From the NCBI GenBank assembly GCA_027624955.1, contig JAQBTG010000032.1:1-45172 (forward strand): 45,172 nt of DNA, written 5' to 3'. The DNA comes from Pseudomonadota bacterium. Its GTDB lineage: Bacteria > Pseudomonadota > Alphaproteobacteria > UBA828. Below are positions 1-6,998 of the stretch, piece after piece. Each line of letters opens with the position of its first letter. Within the stretch, counting starts at the first letter, position 1. Below the pieces are notes generated by a model that was not told where the DNA came from, ran no database searches, and saw only the letters and a list, made by a program, of their open reading frames with translations. Both the position numbers and the translations under genes were made by a program.

Positions 1-144
1 CTGATACGCCGCTTCAATTCAAATGTTCAAACACCAGATTCGGTGATAACTCGGGACACGCTCGGCGCCCCTCTCGAAATTCCTTCGGCGGCGCGCTCGC
101 TCCTGGTGAGCGGCGCGCCACTGAAGACACGGCCGCTCGCCTAG
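1..144 (+). CDS. Possible C-terminal end of an unidentified protein (cut by window edge)
   Basis: A frame open from the first base runs 47 codons to a TAG at 142-144. The visible peptide ends in SGAPLKTRPLA and matches no family I recognise. It would converge on the lipoyl-domain gene that ends at 165. In GC-rich DNA a 47-codon open frame can arise by chance, so this is only a candidate for the tail of a gene lying to the left. Confidence 0.25.
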   Translation: MIRRFNSNVQTPDSVITRDTLGAPLEIPSAARSLLVSGAPLKTRPLA

Positions 145-164
145 TTTAAGTCAGACGTCCGGCG

Positions 165-401
165 TCAAACTTCCAGCACGGCAAGTGCTTCACCGATCTC
201 GTAGGTCTCCCCAATCTTGCCTATGATTTCACTCAGCGTCCCGGTGGCTGGGCTTTCCAGCTCCACGGTTGCTTTGTCGGCCTCGATGACGCCGATCACC
301 TCGCCAGCTTCGACGGCGTCTCCGACGTTCTTGTGCCATTCCATCACCATGGCGTCTTCGACGGTGAGGCCGAGGCGCGGCACCTTAACTGTGACCTTCA
401 T
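165..401 (-). CDS. Free-standing lipoyl/biotinyl-attachment domain protein
   Basis: This 78-residue protein is essentially one complete lipoyl (biotinyl-like) domain. It opens with VKVPRLGLTVEDAMV, and the modification site EADKATVELE puts the lipoyl-accepting Lys at residue 43. In 2-oxoacid dehydrogenase complexes this domain is the N-terminal swinging arm of E2. Here no E2 catalytic core or peripheral-subunit-binding domain follows. The gene is the last of a minus-strand cassette with E1 beta (547-1530) and E1 alpha (1530-2513), so it probably serves as their acyl or electron carrier. Its ATG overlaps the TGA of the preceding stub gene (ATGA), which implies translational coupling. The E2 core and E3 would have to be encoded elsewhere. 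The Asp before the Lys favours lipoate over biotin (biotin sites are usually AMKM). Confidence 0.88.
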   Translation of the reverse strand: MKVTVKVPRLGLTVEDAMVMEWHKNVGDAVEAGEVIGVIEADKATVELESPATGTLSEIIGKIGETYEIGEALAVLEV

Positions 402-526
402 GTTCGACTGCTCTTGGCGGTTTTAGAGGCCTGAGGAATTCGCTTCGCGTTCAGTTTTTTCGGCTGATTGAGGGTGATATGGGCGGTGGCATCCCGCACG
501 TCATAAAGGATGGTTTCATAGGCCAT
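398..526 (-). pseudogene. Enoyl-CoA hydratase N-terminal stub (42 residues)
   Basis: Reading minus from the ATG at 524-526 gives 42 residues ending in a TGA at 398-400. Residues 1-27 (MAYETILYDVRDATAHITLN, then QPKKLNA) match the start of enoyl-CoA hydratase/crotonase proteins: a YETI-Y-V strand, an ITLNxPxKLNA turn and the following helix start. A normal family member has about 260 residues, so the oxyanion-hole and catalytic regions are absent. Residues 28-42 are basic and not recognised. The stub starts 20 bp after the E1 beta stop and its stop overlaps the lipoyl-gene ATG. It may therefore survive as a coupling ORF although it cannot encode an active hydratase. Seen: the peptide and the overlap. 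Inferred: remnant status. Confidence 0.7.
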
Positions 527-546
527 GCGGTCGACTCCAGATGCGC

Positions 547-1530
547 TCAGGCGAGGAGGGCGCGGATTTCAGCGGCAATGCGCGCCGCGTCCGGCAGATA
601 CGCTTTCTCAAGCACCGGCGCGAACGGGGTCGGCGCGAAAGGCGGCGTGATGCGGAGCGGCGGCGCTTTCAGCACGCCATGCGCTTCTTCTGAGACTCGC
701 GCGATGATCTCGGCGCCGATACCGCAAGGCGCATGCGCCTCATGAACGATCGAGAGCCGCCCGGTGCGTTTCACCGAAGCGATGATGGTGTCGCTATCGA
801 GCGGGCTGAGGCTCATCACGTCGATCACTTCAGCCTCGATGCCATCCTTTTCGGCCAGGTTCTCGGCAGCAGCAAGCGCCGCGCGCACCATGGTCGAGAC
901 ACCGACGATGGTAATGTCGCCGCCTTCCCGGCGCACTTCGGCGCGGCCAATCGGCAAAGTGAAATCTTCGCCCTCTTCCGGCACTTCGCCGGACGAGCCG
1001 ATCAAGCGCTTGGCAAACAGGCAGAGCACAGGATTGTCATCGCGGATGGCAGATTTGAGTAGGCCGAGGACATCGCGCGGCGTGCTTGGCGCCACCACCT
1101 TGAGGCCGGGCACCTGAGCGAACCAGGCGCCGAGGCTTTGCGAATGTTGCGGCCCGGCATTCACACCGCCCGAGCCGAAGGTGTAGACGGTGAGCGGCAC
1201 CGTCACCTGTCCGCCCAGCATATACCGCAGCTTGGCCGCCTGGTTGACCAATGGGTCCATGCAGCAGGTGAGAAAATCCTCAAAGCCGATCTCGACGACC
1301 GGGCGCAGACCGGTCATCGCCGCGCCAACCGCCGCGGAAACAAAGCCGTTTTCGGCTATTGGTGTGTCGCGCACGCGGTTTGCGCCGAATTCCGCATAAA
1401 GGCCGCGCGTTTGAGCAAAAATACCGCCGCTTTCGCCGATATCCTCGCCCATCAAGATGGTGTTTTCATCGCGCGCCATTTCCTCGCGAAGCGCCCGGTT
1501 GAATGCCTGATAATATTTGAGCTTAGCCAT
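547..1530 (-). CDS. TPP-dependent 2-oxoacid/acetoin dehydrogenase E1 component, beta subunit
   Basis: The product has 327 residues, the usual length for AcoB/PdhB/BkdA2-type E1 beta subunits. The N-terminus carries the transketolase pyrimidine-binding signature (ALREEMARDENTILMGEDIG). It continues with GANRVRDTPIAENGFVSAAVGAA and DPLVNQAAKLRYMLGGQ, then the transketolase C-terminal domain (EAEVIDVMSLSPLDSDTI, IVHEAH). With the alpha subunit it forms the heterotetramer that decarboxylates a 2-oxoacid or cleaves acetoin and acylates a lipoyl arm. Its ATG shares one base with the TGA of the alpha gene, so the two are translationally coupled. The exact substrate cannot be read from sequence: acetoin, pyruvate and branched-chain oxoacids all remain possible. 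Confidence 0.92.
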   Translation of the reverse strand: MAKLKYYQAFNRALREEMARDENTILMGEDIGESGGIFAQTRGLYAEFGANRVRDTPIAENGFVSAAVGAAMTGLRPVVEIGFEDFLTCCMDPLVNQAAKLRYMLGGQVTVPLTVYTFGSGGVNAGPQHSQSLGAWFAQVPGLKVVAPSTPRDVLGLLKSAIRDDNPVLCLFAKRLIGSSGEVPEEGEDFTLPIGRAEVRREGGDITIVGVSTMVRAALAAAENLAEKDGIEAEVIDVMSLSPLDSDTIIASVKRTGRLSIVHEAHAPCGIGAEIIARVSEEAHGVLKAPPLRITPPFAPTPFAPVLEKAYLPDAARIAAEIRALLA

Positions 1531-2513
1531 CAGGCGCCTCCCGTTTGCGCATAGACGTTGGCCATCAGTCCCGCCGGCGAAGGGTCCGGATCAGGCGCCT
1601 GTTCGGCAAATAATACTGCCGCGTCGATAGCGGCTTTTTCTTCGGCATGTGCCGCTTCAAGCGCTGCTGCCGCGATGCCAAAGCCCTCCTCCAGAATGGC
1701 TTCAAAGCGCAGGATCGGATCACGCAGCTTCTCGGCCTCAGTTTCTTCCTCAGGCTTATAGACCTGCGGGTCGCCCTCGTAATGGCCGTGCCAGCGATAG
1801 GTTTTGGCCTCCACCAGCGACGGTCCCTGCCCTGCCAGGGCGCGCGCCACCGCTTCCGTCATGGTTTCAAAGACGGCCACGACATCGCCGCCATCGATGG
1901 TGACACCGGGCATGTCATAGGCCGGCGCGCGGTCGGCAACATTGGCCACCGGCACATGCGTCTCGTATGGCGACAGTTCGGCATAGCGGTTGGCTTCACA
2001 GAAAAATACTAGCGGCAGACGCCATAACGACGCCATGTTCATGGCCTCATGGGCGACGCCGGCGCCCGACGCGCCCTCGCCGAAAAATGCCACCGCCACG
2101 GCACCGGTTGCCTTTACCTGTGCGGTCAGGGCGGCGCCGACGCCAAGCGGCATTGATTGCCCGACGATGCCGTTAGCGCCCAACATACCAACCGTGACAT
2201 CGGCTATATGCATGGACCCGCCTCGGCCCTTAGAATAGCCCGCCTCTTTGGCGAATAATTCCGCCATCATGCGCTTGGCATCGCCGCCCTTGGCCAAGCA
2301 ATGGCCGTGGCCGCGATGTGTACTGGTGATGTAATCGCTGACCGCGAGGGTGGCGCAGACGCCGACCGCGCAGGCTTCCTGGCCGATCGAAAGATGGATA
2401 AATCCCGGCAGAACGCCTTCCTTGTATTTCGCCGACGCCGCTTCCTCAAAATATCGGATGCGGCACATGGTGCGGTGCATCGCGCGCGCCGTTTGTTCGT
2501 TTAATTTGGGCAT
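1530..2513 (-). CDS. TPP-dependent 2-oxoacid/acetoin dehydrogenase E1 component, alpha subunit
   Basis: The start is taken at MPKLNEQTARAMHRTM (ATG 2511-2513), giving 327 residues, normal for AcoA/PdhA-type subunits. The same frame is open further upstream, but that region encodes acyl-CoA dehydrogenase remnants in another frame, so it is not coding here. Visible motifs are FEEAASAKYKEG, GFIHLSIGQEACAVG and the regulatory-loop-like THRGHGHCLAKG. The TPP/Mg motif begins GEGASGAG (residues 145-152) and ends at the Asn of CEANRYA near residue 175. The gene overlaps E1 beta by one base. No E2 core or E3 is nearby. The lipoyl carrier at 165-401 is the only other complex component visible. Confidence 0.92.
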   Translation of the reverse strand: MPKLNEQTARAMHRTMCRIRYFEEAASAKYKEGVLPGFIHLSIGQEACAVGVCATLAVSDYITSTHRGHGHCLAKGGDAKRMMAELFAKEAGYSKGRGGSMHIADVTVGMLGANGIVGQSMPLGVGAALTAQVKATGAVAVAFFGEGASGAGVAHEAMNMASLWRLPLVFFCEANRYAELSPYETHVPVANVADRAPAYDMPGVTIDGGDVVAVFETMTEAVARALAGQGPSLVEAKTYRWHGHYEGDPQVYKPEEETEAEKLRDPILRFEAILEEGFGIAAAALEAAHAEEKAAIDAAVLFAEQAPDPDPSPAGLMANVYAQTGGA

Positions 2514-2949
2514 CAAATATAGTCCCCAAGCAGCCCATTTTGCGGGCGATATAGAGTTGCGGAATTTCGTTAGTGCTTTCACCAACCTCGAGGATCTTCG
2601 CCTCGCGGTAAAAGCGGCTGGTCTTGGCGTCCTACATGAAGGCTGAGCCTCGATGCAGTTGAAAGCAATCCATCGCCGCTTTTTTTCGACATTCCGTATC
2701 GTCGCTGAACAGACGGGCGGTACAATGGCTAAGTTGGCGCGACGCTTCCATGCCTCAGGCCATGTTTGACTGTTTGGCCTGAGCAGGCAGGAAACTTGAA
2801 GGCCGCTGGCCGAATTGTCGGCGCTCCAATGCGTAAGCCAGGGATTTCCCCAGGCACCCGCGCGGGAGGACCGGTACGACCTCGGCGCGAGTAAAATCCC
2901 GGGCAAATTTTAATACTTTCTGTTGCTCTGGGGTAAGCGAAAAATCCAT
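2514..2949 (-). pseudogene. Acyl-CoA dehydrogenase pseudogene (internal deletion, two in-frame stops)
   Basis: A single minus frame from ATG 2949 contains both ends of an acyl-CoA dehydrogenase. Residues 1-27 (MDFSLTPEQQKVLKFARDFT, then RAEVVPV) are the typical N-terminus. They are followed directly by SLAYALERRQFGQRPSSF, which normally lies about 200 residues further on. After a TGA (2755-2757) the frame continues as LFSDDTECRKKAAMDCFQLH and RGSAFM. A TAG (2632-2634) follows, then SRFYREAKILEVGESTNEI and PQLYIARKMG, the C-terminal FAD-dimer segment. The deletion removes most of the FAD and substrate domains, including the catalytic Glu region. The remnant abuts the E1 alpha start, and the surviving DNA may supply its leader and ribosome binding region. 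Confidence 0.82.
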
Positions 2950-2980
2950 TAGGGCCTCAGCACACTACCAATTGAACATT

Positions 2981-2999
2981 TGCTAAATTTTTTATAGCA
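2981..2999. promoter_or_regulatory. 5-9-5 dyad in the divergent promoter region
   Basis: TGCTA and TAGCA are separated by nine A/T-rich bases in the space between the minus-strand cassette and the plus-strand ligase gene. The spacing and AT-rich centre resemble LysR-type or TetR-type operators. No regulator gene is nearby. This is a visual call only. Confidence 0.25.
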
Positions 3000-3016
3000 G
3001 GGAGGAAACCAGTACA

Positions 3017-3085
3017 ATGCGTAGCGCGAGCTCAAACGAGGCGCCAGCGCACAATCTCAGGTTTGAAATAAAGCGCCAATTCTAG
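3017..3085 (+). other. Candidate 22-residue leader ORF with strong Shine-Dalgarno
   Basis: GGGAGG (2999-3004) stands about 12 bases before an ATG at 3017, which opens a 22-codon frame ending at TAG 3083-3085. The peptide (MRSASSNEAPAHNLRFEIKR, then QF) is not recognised. It sits 47 bases before the acyl-CoA ligase start. It may be a leader peptide or a decayed gene start; the good ribosome site is the only support. Confidence 0.25.
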
Positions 3086-3132
3086 TACGAAATTGGAACG
3101 CTTACAGACGCGGCATTGCCCGGAGACCATTC

Positions 3133-4686
3133 ATGCGCCTCATTGACTATTTCGAACGCGGCCTGCGCTATTACCCGACGCGCGCCTGCCTGATCGACGC
3201 CAGCGGCGAATATACCTACCGCGAAGTCAGTGAGCGCAGCCACCGCACTGCTAACGCTCTGCTTGCCGGCGGCCTCCAGGTCGAAGACACCGTTGCCATT
3301 CTCAGCCCCAACGGCGCGCCGGCCTTCGAAGCGTGGATCGGCGCTGCGCGAGCCGGCGGCGCTTGGGTCGGCCTCGCCGCCCTGGCCTCCATCGATGAAA
3401 ATATCTATGTCATCAACAACCGCGATGCAGCGTGGCTGTTCTACCATTCCAGCTTTGAGAGCGAGATCGAGCGCATCAAGGCGGCGTGCCCAAAGCTGAA
3501 ACATGTCATCTGCCTAGACAAATCTGGCGTGAGTCACCCGTTTTTCGGCGATTTCATTGCCGAATTTGAGGCGGAGGCGCCCGAGCTGCCGGATTGCCGC
3601 GACCAGGTGATATGCCATTTCACGTCCGGCGGCACCACTGGCCTGCCCAAAGGCGCAATGTGGTCCAACCTCATCTGGGAGGCGTGGACGGCAAATGTCT
3701 ACGCCCATATGCCTGTCAAAAAACCGCCAGTGTTTCTCCTCGCCGCAGCAATGTCGCATGGCGCCGGCGCCTTCGCTTGGCCGGCGCTGGCCTTTGGCGC
3801 GACCTTGGTATGCATCCCCCGGGCCGAGCCGCTCGCCGTGCTCGAGGCAATGCATACCTACCGCGTCACGCACACCTTTCTGCCGCCGACGGTCGTGTAC
3901 ATGATGCTGGCCCATCCACGCGCCAAGGAATTCGATTTTTCGGCCATGGATTATCTGGTCTATGGCGGCGCGCCGATGTCGGCGGACAAAGTGAAACAGG
4001 CGATCGAATTGTTCGGGCCGTGCATGGCGCAAATTTACGGCCAGGCGGAATGTCCGTGCGTCATCGGCATCCTCTCACCGGCCGACCATTTCGAAGCACT
4101 CAGCACGCCGGGCAAAGAAAAGCGCCTGACAAGCTGCGGCCGCCCACCGGTGTTCGTAAAAGTCGAGATGATGGACGATGACGGCAATCTCGTCGCCCAA
4201 GGCGAATGGGGCGAGATCGTGGTGCGCGGCACTCTGGTCTCGCTCGGCTATTACGGCGACCCGGAGGCCAGCGAAGCCAACCGTGCCCACGGCTGGCACC
4301 ATACCGGTGATATCGGCTACAAAGACGAGGACGGCTTCGTCTACATTGTCGATCGGAAAAAGGATATGATCATATCGGGCGGGCTTAATGTCTTTCCGAT
4401 TGAGATCGAGCGTTTGATTTGGAGCCACCCGGCAGTGCAGGATTGCGCCGTGATCGGCGTGCCCGATGAAAAATGGGGCGAGGCCGTTAAAGCGGTGATC
4501 GAACTAAAGACGGGACATTCGGTCACGGAGGCGGAAATCATCGCGCTTTGCAAGAATGAGCTCTCAGCCTACAAGGCGCCGAAAACCGTAGAGATTTGGG
4601 ATGAATTGCCGCGAAGCGGCGTTGGCAAGGTGCTCAAGCGAAGAATTCGCGAGCGATTCTGGGCCGGCCATGAGCGCAAGATATGA
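3133..4686 (+). CDS. Acyl-CoA ligase, class I adenylate-forming (AMP-binding) family
   Basis: This 517-residue protein activates a carboxylic acid to acyl-AMP and then acyl-CoA. The P-loop-like A3 motif is HFTSGGTTGLPKGAM (about residues 163-177). The A5 motif is IYGQAECP, A7 is HHTGDIGYKDEDGFVYIVDR, and the C-terminal GVGKVLKR holds the catalytic Lys. The length and the SGGLNVFPIEIE linker are typical of medium/long-chain or aromatic acid ligases. The substrate cannot be assigned. The start has GGAG about 10 bases upstream. The thiolase gene follows after 34 bp, so the two are probably cotranscribed for degradation of the CoA ester. Confidence 0.92.
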   Translation: MRLIDYFERGLRYYPTRACLIDASGEYTYREVSERSHRTANALLAGGLQVEDTVAILSPNGAPAFEAWIGAARAGGAWVGLAALASIDENIYVINNRDAAWLFYHSSFESEIERIKAACPKLKHVICLDKSGVSHPFFGDFIAEFEAEAPELPDCRDQVICHFTSGGTTGLPKGAMWSNLIWEAWTANVYAHMPVKKPPVFLLAAAMSHGAGAFAWPALAFGATLVCIPRAEPLAVLEAMHTYRVTHTFLPPTVVYMMLAHPRAKEFDFSAMDYLVYGGAPMSADKVKQAIELFGPCMAQIYGQAECPCVIGILSPADHFEALSTPGKEKRLTSCGRPPVFVKVEMMDDDGNLVAQGEWGEIVVRGTLVSLGYYGDPEASEANRAHGWHHTGDIGYKDEDGFVYIVDRKKDMIISGGLNVFPIEIERLIWSHPAVQDCAVIGVPDEKWGEAVKAVIELKTGHSVTEAEIIALCKNELSAYKAPKTVEIWDELPRSGVGKVLKRRIRERFWAGHERKI

Positions 4687-4720
4687 GCATCAACGCAGAA
4701 TATGAAGTGGGGACGACAAC

Positions 4721-5923
4721 ATGCGTAAGGTGGTGATCGGCGGAACGGGTATTACACCGTTTGGAAAATTCATGGAGAGCGGCATACGCCCGCTCGCCGA
4801 GCGCGCCGTCGCGGACGCTCTGAAGGACGCCGCGGTAGAGATTAACGATGTCGACATGGTGTTCTTCGGCAACGCCGCCGGCGGTCTTTTGACCGGTCAG
4901 GAATGTGTGCGCGGCCAGGTCGCGCTTCGGAACACCGGTCTGCTTGGTAAGCCGATCATCAACGTGGAAAATGCCTGCGCTTCGTCCTCTACAGCGTTTC
5001 GCCTCGCGCATATGGCGGTTGCTTCGGGTAGCGCCGAAGTGGCACTTGCCATCGGCGCCGAAAAAATGAGCAATGAAGATCGCAGCAAACCCATCAAGGC
5101 GCTTGAAGCGGCGGCGGATTTGGAAGAACTCGAAGCGTTAAAGGCGCGCATTTCACCTGACGGCGCCGGCACCGGATCGGTTTTTATGGATCTTTACTCC
5201 AGTGTTGCACGTGACTACATGACGGCGAGCGGGGCCACAGCGGAAGATTTCGCCCGTATCTCGGTCAAGCAACGCCATGCTGGCGCGCTCAATCCTATCG
5301 CTCAGTTTCGCGCGGATGTGAACCTCGAAGACGTGCTGACGAGCCGCATGATCGCCGATCCGATCACCCTGATGATGTGCTCTTCAATCGGCGACGGTGC
5401 TGCCGCTCTGGTCGTGATGAGCGAGGCGGCAGCGGCGAAGCGGAGCATCCACTCGGTGCAAATCCTGGCCTGTGAAATCCGCTCGGGCCAGGGCGACGAT
5501 CCGGAAGCGCTGCCGGTCGCCACGGCGGCATCGCGCGCCGCGTTTGAGACGGCCGGGTTGGGGCCAGAAGATTTGAACGTTGTCGAGCTGCATGACGCAG
5601 CGGCGCCGGCAGAATTGATCCTCTCGGAGCAACTTGGTTTGTGTGCGCAGGGCGAGGCCGTGTCTTTACTCCATTCTGGGCGCACCGCGCTCGGCGGCGC
5701 CATGCCGATCAATCCGAGCGGCGGCCTGATCAGCAAGGGCCACCCCATCGGCGCTACTGGTGCGGCACAATTGGTCGAATTGGCCGATCAATTGCGCGGC
5801 CGCGCCGGCTCGCGCCAGGTGCCAGGTGCGCGGATTGGCCTCGCCGAGAATGGCGGCGGCTGGATCGGCAACGACGCTGCCGCCGCCGTCGTCACCATCC
5901 TCGGCGCCACCGCACGGCATTGA
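4721..5923 (+). CDS. Thiolase family protein (SCP2-type acyl-CoA thiolase-like)
   Basis: The product has 400 residues with the thiolase fold. The nucleophile is Cys86 in VENACASSSTAF, the central basic/His motif is VELHDAAAPAE, and the C-terminal motif is GGLISKGHPIGATG. The ELHDAAA version, in place of EINEAFA, is characteristic of SCP2/sterol-carrier-type thiolases rather than classical FadA/PhaA enzymes. Such proteins cleave 3-oxoacyl-CoA, often branched or steroid-derived, and some members are non-canonical. The GTGG/GGGGAC region upstream gives a plausible ribosome site. It lies between the acyl-CoA ligase and a small unknown gene 13 bp downstream, which suggests one operon. Confidence 0.88.
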   Translation: MRKVVIGGTGITPFGKFMESGIRPLAERAVADALKDAAVEINDVDMVFFGNAAGGLLTGQECVRGQVALRNTGLLGKPIINVENACASSSTAFRLAHMAVASGSAEVALAIGAEKMSNEDRSKPIKALEAAADLEELEALKARISPDGAGTGSVFMDLYSSVARDYMTASGATAEDFARISVKQRHAGALNPIAQFRADVNLEDVLTSRMIADPITLMMCSSIGDGAAALVVMSEAAAAKRSIHSVQILACEIRSGQGDDPEALPVATAASRAAFETAGLGPEDLNVVELHDAAAPAELILSEQLGLCAQGEAVSLLHSGRTALGGAMPINPSGGLISKGHPIGATGAAQLVELADQLRGRAGSRQVPGARIGLAENGGGWIGNDAAAAVVTILGATARH

Positions 5924-5936
5924 GTAGGACAGCGCA

Positions 5937-6680
5937 ATGCTCAAATTAAGTGATTTTGCCGGACGCCTGCTGCGCACCGACGCACCGGAAACTCTCGGCA
6001 AGCCGTCCCACCTGCTTGCCGAGGAAGCCATCGACGCTGGCCGTTTGGAAGAAGCCAAGCAGTTAACCCGCACCGCGCACGACGAATTCAAATCGCTGCA
6101 CGATCTTTATTGCGATTGGATGTGGGACATGCTCAGCAACATTGCCAAGCGCTTCGGCGAGGCCGAGGTCTACACCATGCTGCGCGCGACCCAGGATAAA
6201 TGGATGCTGCGCCGCACCTGGAAAGCGTTCCGCAACATGGCGGTCAAGACCCAGGTCGATCTCACGGCCGAAATGATGCGTGCCCATCGCTGCGGGCCAG
6301 AACAGGACGGCGAAATCTCGGTCACGGAAGACGACGAAAAATTTACCATCGTCATGGACCCGTGCGGCAGCGGCGGGCGCATGCGGCGCGGCGATACCAA
6401 GGACGGCACGCCGTCGCGCCTCGGCCCACCGTACGATTTTGGCGTTACCAAAGAAGCACACCCCTGGTCGTGGGGACGCAAGGACGTACCGTATTACTGC
6501 ACCCATTGCGCGGTGAACGAAATCCTCCCCATTGAATGGGGCGGCTACCCCCTGTGGGTCACTGATTTCGACCCTGACGCGTCAAAGCCTTGCCTCTGGC
6601 GGTTTTATAAAAACCCCGAACTGATACCTGAGACATATTGGACCCGTGTCGGCAAAACTAAGCCGGACAGCTTCGACTAG
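5937..6680 (+). CDS. Uncharacterised Cys-rich protein, probable metal binding
   Basis: This 247-residue protein belongs to no family I can name. The first 110 residues look helical, with many charged residues and LLRTDAPETLGKPSHL, YCDWMWDML and MLRRTWKAFRN. The second half carries MMRAHRCGPEQDGE, VMDPCGSGGRMRRGD, YYCTHCAVNEILPIEWGG and KPCLWRFY. The Cys and His residues in these motifs could bind zinc or iron, and the CTHC pair is the clearest site. No signal peptide or membrane segment is seen. AGGA precedes the ATG, and the gene starts 13 bp after the thiolase stop, so it is very probably in the same operon. Its role may be accessory to CoA-thioester metabolism (inference from position only). 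Confidence 0.75.
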   Translation: MLKLSDFAGRLLRTDAPETLGKPSHLLAEEAIDAGRLEEAKQLTRTAHDEFKSLHDLYCDWMWDMLSNIAKRFGEAEVYTMLRATQDKWMLRRTWKAFRNMAVKTQVDLTAEMMRAHRCGPEQDGEISVTEDDEKFTIVMDPCGSGGRMRRGDTKDGTPSRLGPPYDFGVTKEAHPWSWGRKDVPYYCTHCAVNEILPIEWGGYPLWVTDFDPDASKPCLWRFYKNPELIPETYWTRVGKTKPDSFD

Positions 6681-6998
6681 GCCCCGAAAACTTTGCGGTC
6701 CTGAAATGTCAAAATCGGGAGACCCCGTCCGACAAACGTAGAATTGCAAGTTTGACAGCATTTGCCCGGCCCTACCCAGACACCTCAGCAGCGCCTTTCA
6801 GCGGCATAATTTCGAGCCTGCGCTGCGGAGCACAAGATGTGCTACGCAAAGCCCGATATGCTGATATCGCGCTAGGGCTGGAGGCGGACATGAAACTGCG
6901 TGTAAAACAGTGATCGTGACGCGCGACGTGATTGTGGGACGGGTGCAGGGTGCGAACTTTTAATAGATGGACGATCATCGAATTTCAGGAGAGAGAAA
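6681..6998. other. 318-bp gap before the ornithine cyclodeaminase-like gene
   Basis: No recognisable gene lies here. A frame overlapping the previous gene stays open until a TGA at about 6912, but it has no early start codon or family match. TTTGACA at about 6752 could be a -35 element, without a convincing -10 at the usual distance. The last 20 bases supply a good ribosome site (CAGGAGAGAG) for the next gene. The gap suggests that gene has its own promoter. Confidence 0.4.

Noticed and set aside
2514-2906. Upstream extension of the E1 alpha frame to ATG 2906
   Set aside because: The added 131 residues match nothing and overlap acyl-CoA dehydrogenase remnants read in another frame; E1 alpha starts at 2513.
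6690-6914. Open frame running out of the 247-residue gene into the following gap
   Set aside because: It lacks an ATG or GTG start, overlaps the upstream gene in another frame and has no family match, so it is not called a gene.
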